From positions 1 to 29,688 of the forward strand of contig KN880715.1 in NCBI GenBank assembly GCA_000934385.1: 29,688 nucleotides of DNA, given 5' to 3'. The notes below the pieces were generated by a model. That model had not been told where the DNA came from. It worked only from the letters and a program-made list of their open reading frames with translations, and did not search any database. The translations under genes and the position numbers were made by a program. The stretch comes from Cylindrobasidium torrendii FP15055 ss-10 (Eukaryota > Basidiomycota > Agaricomycetes > Agaricales > Physalacriaceae). Each line of letters starts with the position of its first letter. Position 1 is the first letter of the stretch. Below, in pieces: positions 9,609 to 21,730 of the stretch.

Positions 9609-12600
9609 ATGTTGTGGCTCGTCCTTTGCTTTCTTTTTAACGTCGTCGTTGCGCAAAAATGGCCGACATCGATACCTGTGGCTGTCCGCGCGCCTCATTT
9701 CAGTGCGTACATACACCTCGACTACTATCAGAATCCGGCAAATAAGCCAAGATTTTGGAATCGCCTGAATGTACGTTGTATTAATTTGTAAAGTGAACAC
9801 TCGTCTCAGCCCACCGCTGTAGGACGTCGGATGGTCATTTTACATGTCAGTGGATGACGGGCAGCCGACGAGGTTGTTTGGACGCATCTTCGACCCCGGG
9901 GAAGACGTCCCCCTGGCTACATTCAAGGATCTCGTACTTACACCGACGAGAAGCATTCTTACAGTCGAGGCTGGCCCAGTTGGGGTGATTGTCACCTTCC
10001 TGAACCCAATCGAGGTGTGTTTTCATTGCACTAGGTTGGCCTCGTCTATTAAATACATGCGCAGCTTGATGATCTTGCGCTCCAGTCGTTCCCATTTATG
10101 TACATGTACTACGATGTCTCCACGACAGATGGTCGTGCGCACTCGGTACAGGTGTTCACTGATGTTACTGGCGGTGCGTATCCAATAATCATGCAATTTC
10201 TATATGCTGAAGTTTCGTTTAGAATGGCTTGCGGCGGATTCAGCAAAGAAAATTGCCTGGAATTTTACAGAGACCGACTCAATGTTCTATCACAACGTCT
10301 CGCTCACCAGTAAAGCCCGGCTATCATATGATGGTCAAGGTGTGGCAGAGGATAGTATTCTTTGGTTTGCGTCTTCCAAGGTCAGCTGCCAAGCCATCCA
10401 ACGATGGGACCTACTGGCCAGTTCACGACTTACGCCGCCCCGTAGAGCGACTCGGACCACACCACGCATAGATTAGGGAGTGCAGTCAATAGCCTCAAAA
10501 TGTTTACAGAAAATAGGGTTCTGGACAACGCTCACGACACGGACTATCGAGGTATCGACGAGTGCGCCATTTTCCTCTTTTCATGCATATGTTGACAACT
10601 CGACATCACCTCCAGAAGGGACACGCCCTCTTTTGCATTTGCGCGAGACCTGGGCGATGTTTCCTCCACTTCCGACGCAGTCGTATGGGCACTGGGACTT
10701 ACCAGAGATCCGTTGGTGTCATTCCAAACATATGAGAGGCGACCTCACTATGCCATGAAGTACCCCGATGTCTCACAGGCCGTACGCTCCCCCTTTCGAT
10801 TGCGCAAAGTCAGATCATACTGCTCATACAACTGCGACAGATGACTGCATTTCTTTCTGGATTTGGAGATGCGAAAAACAGGGCTATATACCTCGACAAC
10901 TCCCTCATGAAGGCTGCGCGGAGCGTCTCCAACGAATATGCAGACCTTGTTGCCATCGGTGCGCGCATCACGCTTGGTGCTATAGATTTCACTATTGCAG
11001 CAGGCGAGCACGAGAACGAGACAATGGCATTTATGGCTATCGCAAACGATTCGCGTGTGAGCGCCGTTGACACCATCTTCGCCAGCTTCCCTACGATACT
11101 TCGGCTGAACGCAACCTGGGCTGGATATCTTCTTCGACCGCTTCTTGAAGCCGGAATCACGTCCTGGTCAGGACTAGAGTATGCCAGCTTTGATCTTGGT
11201 ATGTTGGCCTTTGCATCTTCGAAGTATGCTACATCTAAATTGATGGGACAGGGACCGATTATCCGACCATATCTCAGGCGAATACTGCTGAAAAGTATTC
11301 CACAGAGAGTACGTTGTCAGTGCATCCACATATCACGCCCTAAATTCGGCATAGGTACGAGTGACATGCTCATAATGGTGTGGGCTCAGGCAAGGGTGTC
11401 GGGCGATGCCACACATTTGACCCGTTACGTAAGTTCTTTCCCTTTTTGGTTGCAGCACGTGGAGCAATGTCTTATCAATTTATCCTTTAATCAGTATTAC
11501 ACCCTTTTGAAAAAATGGGCCGACTACCTCGTAGGCGAAGGAGTGGATTTGAATGGCCAGTAAGTCAATTCTGCCGTCGAGGAACATGTTCAGGATTAAG
11601 GGTTTCAGTCAGGATGGGGGCGATATCAGCAATGCAAATCTTGCCTTGAAAGGCGTGTTAGGTGTGAAATGTATGTCGCTCATATCAGGAGCTGTCGGTC
11701 TGCAGGAGGATCAGAAACAATATTCAGTCAGTCGTCTAAGTCTGTGTCGCCAGGAATCTTCCTCTTAATTTTGTATAGGACAGCGCTGGCAGCATGTACC
11801 AAGCGTGGAAGAAGAAGGCATTTCAAAGAAAGCATATTGTGTCAAGCTACTCGTCTCCGACGTCTTGGGGGCTGATCTATTCTCTTTACTACGATAAGAT
11901 GTTGCACCTTGATGTAGTAGATGAGGAAGTGTACAAAGCCCAAGACGCCTGGTACGAATCTTCGATTGCCGACCGCGATTTTGGTGTTCAATTTGACTCG
12001 CTGAATCCTGACGTTAGCGCTGGTGTGTACCGCCCCTTTTGCTGGCGAAATTCTATATTTACTTCGCTCGATAGCATGGAGTATGCTCACAGCCGCGGCC
12101 ATAAACAGTACGGAGGTTCGCCATATGTTGATATCGCAAGTCCATGCAAAAATGTGTGCCAACGGAACATCAAAAGGTGTATTCCCAGCGACGTACAGTG
12201 GGAAGGACGAAGAATCTGGCGATAAAGATTTTGCAAGGTTGGTTTTCCGATGGGCATGTAAAGCATTGACTAATCCCACAGCCCCGCGCACGGAGCAATG
12301 CTCTCGCTTCTCGCGTTGAACTTGGACCTCAAAAGCCCACAGGGCGCCGTACCGAAGCCTTCGTCCCCATCATCCACTCCAACACGCTCAATTGTTGGCG
12401 CTGTAGTCGGAAGCCTCGCTGCCATTGTCATATTCCTTGTTCTAATGTTTCTCTACAAGAAGAGGAAGCGACATGGTATTACTTTACCGGCACACCTCAA
12501 CCCTTTCATGGTGTCTCCGCCGACCTCCTCGGGCAGCGGCTACGAAAGAGGGAGCACCTCAAATGTAGTCCTCCTTCCTCTGAAGGGGCGGGATCCGACG

Positions 12601-12801
12601 CTCAACTCGCCAGACTCGCCAACGAGACTTCGAGAAGCAAGGCTTCCGGAGCATCCAGAACCCATGCCACATACAGTGCCGACATCGCAGGTGAACAGTC
12701 GTAGGCTTCAGAACGAGGTAGAGGAACTGCGGCGAGAGGTGGATAGATTACGCGCGGAGGGGCATATGCTGCCGCCTCTGTATGACGCGGGTAGGGGATG
12801 A
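9609..12801 (+). CDS. GtaA-type glutaminase with C-terminal membrane anchor
   Basis: Member of the fungal glutaminase GtaA family (DUF5127, DUF4965, DUF1793), which in Aspergillus releases ammonia from glutamine outside the cell. Exons: 9609-9770, 9823-10014, 10065-10173, 10223-10420, 10477-10561, 10616-10781, 10841-11198, 11252-11308, 11355-11428, 11495-11559, 11609-11726, 11779-12022, 12075-12237, 12282-12801; 836 aa. All phases agree; only the intron at 10421-10476 has a weak donor. Signal peptide MLWLVLCFLFNVVVA. Family landmarks in order: PVAVRAPHFSAYI, RFWNR, VTFLNPIE, TDVTGEWLAADS, NAHDTDYRGID, FAFARDLG, DLGTDYP, SDMLIMVWAQARVSGD, WADYL, LALKGVLG, GVFPATYSG, SPAHGAMLS. A membrane helix follows at about 701-722 (IVGAVVGSLAAIVIF), then KKRKR and a tail ending in a coiled coil (about 800-826). 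Ascomycete relatives lack this tail, so the enzyme is probably held at the plasma membrane (inference). Substrate use is not shown by sequence. Confidence 0.9.
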
Positions 12802-13488
12802 ACAGAGTCTCTATTTGTTATTTATTTGAGGGCGACCTGCTCTATATATCTTGCCCAAGGACGCGATGACAGCATGAGAAATCTCAAGAGTGGGATGGAT
12901 AGTTTGCGCCAAGATCCCAGCAAGGTCGAAGGTTCTAAATAACGGTTAAACTTTGAGGGCCGAGCCTTCCCTCGAGGCCTTCACTCGAGTAGCTTGTAAG
13001 TGCCGGCGGTAGCACAGCATCTTCGAGTGGCCTCCATCGTTCCCGGCAAGTACGGGACACGCGGCGGGCCAGGCAGTGTAGAAGTTACTGAAGGAAAACA
13101 AATGAGGAAAGAATGGATGCTGCTAACGCTTTCCTCGCAGGTCTACTGGCCGTCTGTGGACATGGTTGAATCAAGGAAGTGGCCGGACAGACATACTTAT
13201 AATGATCATGATTATGTTATCCGCGGTCCGAGCAGTGATGATCGTGTCAGGCTTGCCGTCCTGCCATCGCTGACGCGCTCCTTTGCCTTCTATGCCCTAC
13301 TGCGGCGGACAACGAGGCGCAAAATAATACACGAATGCTGGACGCCGAATTCCGAGGCCTCTACCGAATTACCGACGCGTGATGTTCTCCAGGCGCGCGC
13401 GCTGCTGGTGCACAGCAAACCTGTGAATGGCCGATTTTTCCAACGGAAGCATGGTGTGTGTACTACAATTAAATGAGCTCTCGCAGGA
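12802..13488. other. Intergenic with one doubtful open frame
   Basis: A 158-codon frame (13000-13476, plus) has no signal peptide, domain or recognised motif, and a TATA box for the next gene follows directly. I do not call it a gene. The rest is the 3' flank of the glutaminase. Confidence 0.35.
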
Positions 13489-13496
13489 TATAAAAG
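13489..13496 (+). promoter_or_regulatory. TATA box (TATAAAAG) of the 13.6-kb gene
   Basis: A strong TATA match 150 nt before the ATG at 13646. A run of C/T-rich sequence follows, fitting a transcript start near 13520. Confidence 0.55.
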
Positions 13497-13645
13497 AGGC
13501 ACGTCCTTCTCCATTGTTTACCCTGTCCGTTCGTCCCACAGGTTGGCGTGGACCTGATTAAGGAAGCTCATCCCGAGCGTCCGTCCCAGACAATACCATT
13601 TACACAGAGCCCATCTGGCCCACTCGGCTTTCTACCATCTGTATC

Positions 13646-14501
13646 ATGAATCCATACCGCCAAAATCCAACGCCTGCGCCCCCTTACTCTCACGGATATC
13701 AGCAACCGCGTCATACGAGCTCGCAACATCCACATTCCTATAGTCCTCGTTCGCATGTGTCTAACTACGACGCGCCGCCTGCGTTTGGATTAACACCATC
13801 GAGAACCTCCAGCTCCTCGTCAATGACAAACATGGCTTTCAATCTGAATACAGTGCGTTGGCATGCCCACTGCAGACCGTCCATAGTTCTAACATTCTTG
13901 CGCAGCAAGAAGTCTCCAACAATGTACATTCTCTCCTACAGTCGACCAAGGACTTACAGGATACACTTCATCGCTGGAGTAGGGGACAGGCTGACGAAGG
14001 AGAGGTCAGCGACATCTACGTCCGCATTGGGACGCAGTTCAACGCGACTGTGCAAGCCTTCGCCGTGTGCGGAATTGACCTCAGGTGTGTATTCTTGTCT
14101 TCTCCCTTCCTCAGCCCGAACTTCTTTGGCTTGTGCTTGCTGCGTCCATAATCATCTATGACCACCTTCGTTTCCGGGTCCAGCCCTCTCGCCGTTTTCT
14201 CGGAGGCCCACATCCCGCACCTACGTTGTTTGTTCTATGCTAACCACGACCCCAGCGATATCCTCTCCGTTCCCAATGAGCTACGCGGTGTGCTCGAACA
14301 ATGCCTCGCTGAAGACCCGTCGCCAGCAGTCATAGGCGTCTTCATGCCTGCGCTCAAGAGGGTACTATACAAGCTTCTACGCGGCCTTCGAGCACGGCAG
14401 GACGCGTGGAGAACTATCAGTGGTGCCATAGCTAGTGAGTGCTGGCCACTACGTCCAGTGAATGATAAGTGTCTGACCTTAACGCAGCGCCGACCACCTA
14501 A
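13646..14501 (+). CDS. Helical protein of unknown function with P/S/Y/H-rich N-terminus
   Basis: Not recognised. Model: exons 13646-13756, 13813-14084, 14256-14434 and 14488-14501, giving 191 aa with consistent phases. The first intron could also end at 13803, adding three residues. The 37 N-terminal residues are rich in Pro, Ser, Tyr, His and Gln (MNPYRQNPTPAPPYSHGYQQ) and probably disordered. The rest is predicted helical: LLVNDKHGFQSEYSAL, then VSNNVHSLLQSTKDLQDTL, VSDIYVRIGTQFNATVQAFA, LRGVLEQCLAEDPSPAVIG and LYKLLRGLRARQDAW. The regular spacing of hydrophobic residues and the conserved-looking blocks argue that it is a real gene. No membrane segment or signal is present. The second intron (171 nt) is long for this locus and might hide a further small exon. 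Confidence 0.65.
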
Positions 14502-17104
14502 TGGTGTACTTCATATGTCTCTAGAGGATACGCCAGCCACGCCGTGCATAGAGCTTACCTATGCAGCGCATGAGCTAGTATATCTGATGTTCGTTGTACG
14601 CCAACGTTATACCCGTTTGGTTTCGTTTGGCAAGTCTAATCGAGGCTTTGCTGTAGTTATTATCCTGACCTTTTAGCCCTGTATAGAGTATGCTAGTCAA
14701 ACAATGTAACCCCTTTGACTGTCGAACACCGTTAGACCGCGTTGGCACTGTGCTCGACTGGTCCTTCATCTTCAGGCTCCGGGCTACCCTCCGTGAAAAG
14801 AGTGGAAGGTATCTTGGCTTTCTCAAAAGTTCGTCTCAGTTTTATTACAAGCTACCATTTATATTCAACCTGTTGAGCGCGACACGTTCTACCGTTGAAG
14901 TCTTGAAGTCACTATCTGTTAGGTTGTCATCCAAATACTCAAGGTTACCACAGGCATTCCCATCGTCCCAACCTCCTCTGCGCGCCAAGTCTCATTCGCG
15001 CAGTACGTCGAAATACTGTTGGGAAGCGTGAGCTGTAAGTAAGTACACGTCTGATGGAGGGCCCAGGGACATGCATGGTTTGGATTTCTCTTTGGCTTTA
15101 CCGTTCCCGACAAACCAAATACTCGAAGCTCATGCTTGCCATTGACGCCGATGCGATGGCGGATGCGAAAACCGCAGAGCACGTAGTACGAGCCCCCTGG
15201 ATGTAATTAGCTATTTCACCACTCGTCGGACTACACATAGTCGTGGCCTAATAAGTAGACTAATTTAGAAATGCTACTAGCTTGCTCGGTGTCATTTCAA
15301 GTGCGGTGACACGATGGTTTGTCTGGTTCAAGACCACTGTTGGACGAACTCTACACGGCCGCGTCGCAGCGAACCAAACTAGCTACAGCACTGTATTACT
15401 GAATGCGTCCTGCAAGATAGGCAACACTGCTGGTGGAATGTATCTGATCCCCAGTCCGAAGAGTACATTCACAACCATTCACAACTACATACAGTACTAT
15501 AAGCGCGCGCCTCAATAATGTCGGATGAATGGCTGAACTGAATCCCTTTCACAAACAGCCTGCTAACACCTCCACTTAGCAGAGATTCTACGGCTGTCCC
15601 GTTGCTCCAAGTACTGATACTCTTCCTTGTTCTCACAGCGAACTCTTTGACCCGGCCGCTCAAGTCAGCCGCTCGCAACAACTTGTGGCTGAGGTAGAGT
15701 TTTGCCGTTGCTGTCGGCCGTTCGCATCTCGAGGGCTGTACATACATTGCGCGGCGTGATCTGAAGGCTACAGACAATGGCCGGTTTCTTCTCACGGTCA
15801 GGCTCAGAGTGCGCTTGGCCGCGGTTATGCAGAGTAGCTGAGATGAATCACGAAATAAAAGCTTGGCCGAAGGGTTAACAAAGGGCTACAGCGATCTGAA
15901 TCCTCTAACGAAGAAGGTAGTGTTGGCGGATTATGTACTAGTGTCAGGCCATCCCACATACTGTGAGTAATATGTCAGATCAGGCTTTTGGCGCTCGAAT
16001 AACACATGCAAGGACATTGCTTTCCCACACTGCCTACGAGTGCATGGTCAAGTAAGTAGAGTCCTTCATGTCTCTTCGCCGTTCTATGCTCCAGACCATC
16101 GCACCACACTGCGACTTTACGTGACTCGAAGCGAGGATCCGTGCTGGGCTCACGGGAGATGGACCCCAGAGCGACTTCGAGAACTGCGTTGCACTCGCAT
16201 CAACAGCAGCGGCAACAAGGAGCAAGAATGAGGGTCGAGGGCAGTACAGATGAATGACTTGCTGAGAGTTAACGTTGAATTGCGCGGTCTCATACACAAG
16301 TCATTAGGCGCTGGGAGTGCCGTATGACGATTAGTACCTCGCCGAATACGTATCCGGCCTCGTCTGCCGCCTGCGTGTGTGAATAAGACAGTGAAAAGGT
16401 AGTAGCACAAGAGATTGCTTGCTTCAGCCTAAGCGCTCGCGGCCGGCAAGGTCGCGGCATCGAAATTTGGGTATTGATCCGAGGTCAAAGTTCTGTTGTA
16501 TATCTCCGGAATTGAATTCGAACAATTGAGTGTAGAAGAGCTGATCTGCGTTCTCGCGTATGACGTCGGGCCGACGTGGTTCGCACGGGACGGACGAGGA
16601 GCGGAGCCATCCGAAGATTCTGGAGAAGGATTAGGAAAGCGAATATCGGGCCGTAGGGAGATACAGGCGGGCACCCTTCCGCTGAGAGTCCAGAATGTTG
16701 CCAGAATGCTTCATGGGAAGCATCAGTATTCGTCAGGGTAGGCGTAAGAAGCCAGCGCATCGCAGCATTGCATTCGAATACAAAGCAACCTGATTAGGCA
16801 GGCTCAAGGTCAAAGCTGGATACATTCAATATAGTCAAAGCATAAGGGGATGCTCAAAGATGGGCCATGCCGCACCTCAAGAAAGAGCCCACAGGTCTTC
16901 AGCATACCTACAGTTGTCGCGACAACTAATTGGAACGAAGAACAAGCTCGAAATGAATGAACGACGCGTCGCAAGGACAGAACGACGGACATCGAAGTCG
17001 AATTGGGGATTGCAGTCAAAGCATAGGCTATGTAGTCACGGCCTTTGGAAGCGCTCGCAGTTATCTGTCTGCAGGTCTGAATCTGGTCAAAGGAAATGCC
17101 AGAG
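14502..17104. other. Long region without supported gene
   Basis: Open frames such as 15282-15518 (+), 15469-15795 (-) and 16860-17414 (+, 184 codons) overlap in opposite directions and carry no family motif. The longest is antisense to the small candidate at 17105-17503. Old decayed transposon sequence would look like this, but I see no terminal repeats, polymerase or integrase motifs. Confidence 0.35.
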
Positions 17105-17503
17105 TTACGCCTTGGATGCCACACTGCCCGCCACCGGACCATTCGCAACTGGTTCGCCCTTGAAGCTTATGCCGGGGACGGCGAGAGATTGGAGCGTGGG
17201 TAAAAGCACAGCGTTGGCTGTGGACGATTGTTCGACGACTGCAAAGACGTTGACAGTGACAGTGCGAAGAAGGTGGCCCGCTTGGGACTCCGACGCCGCC
17301 ACAAAGCACATCAAGGGTTCTGCAGAAAGAAAAATTTGCAAATGGACGTACATCATGCAAGAAGTGCATGCTGCATGTATGGAAAGAATCAAGAATGTTC
17401 ACCGAGGGCAGTAAAAACGAAGAAAATCCCATCGATTTTGCGACTGACCTTTGAATGCAATGAACAGAGTCAGAACAAACCGCTCACTCGAATCCCAAAT
17501 CAT
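17105..17503 (-). CDS. Possible small Val/Ala/Thr-rich protein
   Basis: Weak candidate. ATG at 17503 begins a 55-nt exon (17503-17449); a 78-nt intron with GTCAGT donor and CATGCAG acceptor (17448-17371) leads in phase to exon 17370-17105, total 106 aa. The N-terminal half is hydrophobic and the C-terminal half contains TVTVNVFAVVEQSS and ends in PVAGSVASKA, which looks like a mucin-like or secreted tail. A TATATA box shared with the divergent C2HC gene lies upstream at 17661. The opposite strand is open over the same bases, so chance is a serious alternative. Confidence 0.25.
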
Positions 17504-17660
17504 GGTGGGAAAGCGATACCCTGCACAGGAACGCTGCTGTCACGTGTACCATGTGCTACTTGTCGGATCTGGACAGGGATCTAAGATTACGCAACTTCGC
17601 TCCGGGTCCTTTGACCGTTGTTGTCTTCCCAATTCGTTCAGGAGATTCCACAGGACTACT

Positions 17661-17668
17661 TATATAGG
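17661..17668. promoter_or_regulatory. TATATAGG / TATA box before the C2HC gene
   Basis: TATATA lies 58 nt before the ATG at 17719, the same spacing as in the MIF4G-like gene. The core is palindromic, so it could also serve a minus-strand transcript. Confidence 0.5.
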
Positions 17669-17718
17669 ATGGCCTGTCGGCATGTGCTGTATTTGCCCCC
17701 TCCGTTTCTCTTCCCGCC

Positions 17719-18392
17719 ATGATCAACTGCCACAATCGTACTGCCGAGCCCGCCGCCCAGCCAACACAAAAATATAGCGTCCAGATCATACACCTCGAGG
17801 AATGCTCGCCGCCGTCGCGCCCGCGCAATCTCGCCACCTCCTGTTACACCTCGTCCTACTCATCCTCTGCATACACGAGCTCGGAGGATGAAGAATCCAT
17901 CGGCTCGTCCTACTGTTCATCGGACAACGGAGCGGCCGTCATATCAGACGACGACATTACAGATGCGTTGCGCATGAAAAGGATTGTCTCCTGGAGAGAG
18001 GATTTCTCGAGCCAATTTCCGTCTACAACAGGTGCGCGACAGTTCTACCAAAGCACGGTCAATACTTAGTGCATATCAGACGTCCCCAGTACTCCCCTAT
18101 ATGACCATGGTCCTTTCATTGACCGTTCGAGTGCAGTGCGTGACCTTGGTCTTAGCTCGCGTATTTTCTATTCACATATTTCTATCTCTAGCGACGGTCC
18201 ATGTCGTCCGACGGCTTTTCGGACATGACTACATCCACCCTTTGCGCACTTTCCTGTCCAGCCTGTGACACCTTTTTCGAAGACCTTGCCAGCCTTCAAG
18301 CTCACGGTCAGCAAGAAAAGGCCAGCGAAGCATGCACTGCCGCCGTCCAATACGCATTCGAAACACCGGCGCACAGTGTTCAGGCATTGTAG
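17719..18392 (+). CDS. Ser/acidic-rich protein with C-terminal C2HC zinc finger
   Basis: Model: exons 17719-18031, 18080-18135 and 18192-18392, introns of 48 and 56 nt, phases consistent, 189 aa. Residues about 35-80 are Ser/Tyr-rich and then acidic (SSEDEESIGSSYCSSD). Next comes ISDDDITDALRMKR followed by SWRED. The C-terminus holds a zinc-finger pattern, C145-x2-C148-x12-H161-x9-C171 (SCPACDTFF...LQAHG...SEAC), followed by TAAVQYAFE. I recall this layout, with the DDDI.DALRMKR block and a C2HC finger ending in AVEYAFE-like sequence, as common to small Agaricomycete proteins of unknown role. A nuclear function is inferred from the finger. The mini-exon 2 carries VPSTPLYDHGPFIDR and is missed if only single open frames are read. 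Confidence 0.78.
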
Positions 18393-21300
18393 CCCATGCT
18401 CAGACTTCCCACGACCATGCTGAATCTATCAGCACGCATCCTGCATTCCTGTGTTCCGTAGCGATCCCCATCCATTATTGACCGGCATCATCATCCCACG
18501 CATCATCATACGCATTACCTTCTGCATTTTCCCTGCATCCTGCATCGACACGCTGTCTATTTACGAGTTTGAAGCATTGACTCTTTACCAACACACCGCG
18601 TTTCTCCTCTTCTCTACCGACCTTACTCTAACAGCTATGTATTTTCCCGCTATTTTAGCATTCCAGCTTTCGCTGGGTTCTAACATATCATATCGCATCC
18701 ACATCGTTCTTCTTCACCTTCACATGAAGCAGAAAATTCACCTTGCGCCGACGAGCTTATGCTTCGTCGCACGCTATACTGTCCTCCCTCTCGATGGCTC
18801 CCTAGACTTCGCCCATATGAGGTGTGAAACACGTTATGCTTGTCTTGTTCATTGCTTGATACAGTGGCTATGGGAAAGTACAACGCCTTCGAGCTGCTAC
18901 CCCCATCTACCCCTCCTCTCTGACTACTATGGGCTGCACGCATCCATACGTGAATCCTACTCATTCTCGGTCGTACTTGTCACTTGCCAAGTCCATAAGA
19001 CCTGTGAGAAACGCCCAAGCAAGGGCCCATTGAACCTTAGCATTACAGCCTTGGTGTACGACTCCCTCGGGCCTCAACAGCGTGTCTGCTCGAAAGTACA
19101 GCGACTCGATTATATCCCCCGTTCTATGGTAGTCCCAGACTCCAGTGGCGTGACTACGTTCTCACCCCCTTCCTCTAGTCATGGGCGCCCTACGGGGACG
19201 GCAGATGTGTCATGTAACACAGTTGCTTCAATGTACCGCTCGTCGTTGCGGGGGCTCGAGTTGTTCGGAGTGTGTCGAGTAAAAGTAACTCTTGTACTTA
19301 CATCTGACTTACATGCATTGATTGCGCATGCGTTCAGAGCCTGCGTAAGTGGGTTGGAGCGGGGAGTGGGAACGCTCGGCGGTCGTGGTCTGGGCTTTCG
19401 GAGGTCCACCTATGCGGGCGTTGCGACGCCGACCGAGTGTAGGCATATCCTCACACAGTGCGCGGCCAGCCGCTTTGCCCAAGGTTCATTTCCAACACGC
19501 GAAATTTTTGGTGGGATTTCCCAGCACAGGGATTTTGCTGGGGACTCGTGAGAGCGTAGTCTGCTCTAACAGTAATGCACATCGCAGGTTATAGGAACTG
19601 GGTCAACTAAAGAGACCAACCAATGCAGTCGACACGATTCAAGGCAAAATGGGTTATTGCCCGCGTGAACTGGGAAAAGAGCTTCGCGGGAGAACGACTG
19701 TGGTGTGGTACCATGAGCCCGGGCTACAAAGGACATCGTGTTCTCAAAATGACTGCGTGCTGGGTTCGATAAAATATTCGGACAGCCGTGGCGGATAACC
19801 AGCGCGGAAAGACCAAATGGCAGTAACCGTATCACAGACGTCTTGAAGACCGTTAATTCCCATGAATTTCTCACGCAGATGGAGCAGTCGATAGGACGAG
19901 GTGAAGAGAAGAACCAGCGGATGACAGCAACTCGACAAATTACAATGCTACGTCTCACAAGCCGCCTCCAGACGTAAATGAACGCATGTGCAGCTTGGTT
20001 TACGAACAAATTTGCATGTCTCGTAACGAGTAGACATCAAAGCCTCTTCGTGTTCTGCGTGGGAACCAAGATGATGATCTGCAAGATAGCGAAGAAGCTT
20101 CTATAGGCTACTCACGACTTCTGCGGGGTGCACCTGGGGCGTACCAGTGATACTGAAGACGAGTAACCGTGCGAAAAAACAAACCAAAGAGGCATGTACA
20201 ATCTTGACTTAGCAAACCGTGCCACTTCCAAATCGGAACTTTCTTTCACACACCTCAGCATGAGCCGCTCGCCACCATCCCCGGTTTCCTCAGCCCTCCA
20301 TTCTTCTGGCACAGAACATAGAAACAAGGTTCAACCGGCTCCGACATATGCTCAACGCCGGCCGGGGGGATGTCAGTCTCCCGTGAGTAGGATGGTGGTT
20401 TTCCCACGGTCGCTGAGTTCGAAAAGCCTGACGCTCAACTCGCCGCCGTTGTAGCATTCACCGTCCCTGAAGATATTTTTGTTGGATGCACATCCCCCAT
20501 CGCTATAATAACATACGTCCCCTATTGGGCTCTGTTAAGCAGTGATGAATGCGAGTGGCACCTCCGATCGTGTTCTGGGAATACGGCGAGTGAGATTGTG
20601 TGGGAATAACACTCATACGCTTGGTCTTTTGCTGATTCCGATGTCTACGCAAACTCAGCCACCTGCCTGGATTTAAATTAGATAGATGCTCAGCGCGGAT
20701 TTTTCGGCTTGTGTCGCCACCCACGCTTTGGCAGACTACTGTAGTCGCTCGTTGAAGTTAGCATCGGATTCTCCTTTTCTCATCGTTCTTATCCAGAGTC
20801 TATAGTCGGTTCTTGCTTAAATGCGATGCTTTATCCGAGCACTGGATTCAGTGATTCCTCTATGTTCTAGAGGACGAGCCATGCATCTCGCAGCCTGAAT
20901 TTATCTTTGAAGCTACCAGTAATCACATCAATACATCCTCATTCACAAGTTCCCAGCTCCTTCCTAAAGCGTGCACAATGTCTTTCATAGCCATGCAATT
21001 CCGGACAAAACGGTGTCCAAATTGGGTAGAAGCACGCCGAAAGGGTAGTTTTAAGTCTTGTCCTCTAGCCCTTGTCCTCCCACCGGAGAAATCAAGGAGC
21101 TCGTGACGATGAACCGAGAGGACGCTAGAAGCCATACAGGGCACTTAGGTGATTACAGACTGGCGATGAACTAGCGGGTATAAGCCTCTGGGACCTTGCC
21201 TTCTCCAAAGGAAATTGATTTCGTGTATGGATGTGCCACTGAGAACACCCTATGGGTCGAAGTAGGCGTAGATGTACGCCACGACCTACGAAGGTCTCGG

Positions 21301-21730
21301 ATGGGTTCGAAGAGGTTTCCAAACGAAATTCTGGACTCCAGACTATAGAGATGGAATGGTGGCGCGTCCAGCCAGTGGCGTTTCACAATCCCCGCATAGC
21401 TGTCGCACATTTCGTCCTAAAGAACGTAGAGGGAGCATTGAGGGAGCACGTTCAATAGGCATTCAGTACTTCAGTGCCCCTTTCCTTTCAATGGTCGATA
21501 TCACGCGCATTGAGGTGGGGTCACATCGGCAGATGAAGGTCTCGAGCAGTTGAGAAAAACATGAGGAACTGCGTCCATCTAAATCATCACAGTGAGTACT
21601 ACAACATATATACACAGTTGTGCGAGTGTTCATGAGCATGCAAGCGTAAATGCGAATAAAAAGTATCCATTAGCCGAGTCCATCATATCGTGCCTTGTTC
21701 AAATCATACCCTCCTCAAGCCAATCTTGCC
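18393..21730. other. Long region without supported gene
   Basis: Includes a 1.1-kb frame (18451-19551, plus) that begins at a GTG; its first ATG is at 18637, leaving 304 codons. The product has no family motif, is rich in Leu, Ser, His and Ile as expected from pyrimidine-rich DNA, and possible splice sites inside it (for example GTGTGA at 18824) would break it up. Other frames (19566-20009 minus, 20194-20454 plus) are likewise unsupported. The end near 21.6-21.7 kb is the 3' flank of the Rho GEF gene. Confidence 0.35.

Noticed and set aside
13000..13476. 158-codon plus-strand frame
   Set aside because: Composition and lack of any domain or signal argue for chance; the TATA box for the next gene lies just after it.
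16860..17414. 184-codon plus-strand frame
   Set aside because: Antisense to another candidate, no motif, basic and Ser/Thr-rich like random translation; not enough to call a gene.
19566..20009. 147-codon minus-strand frame
   Set aside because: No motif, no promoter signs and no splice context; treated as chance.
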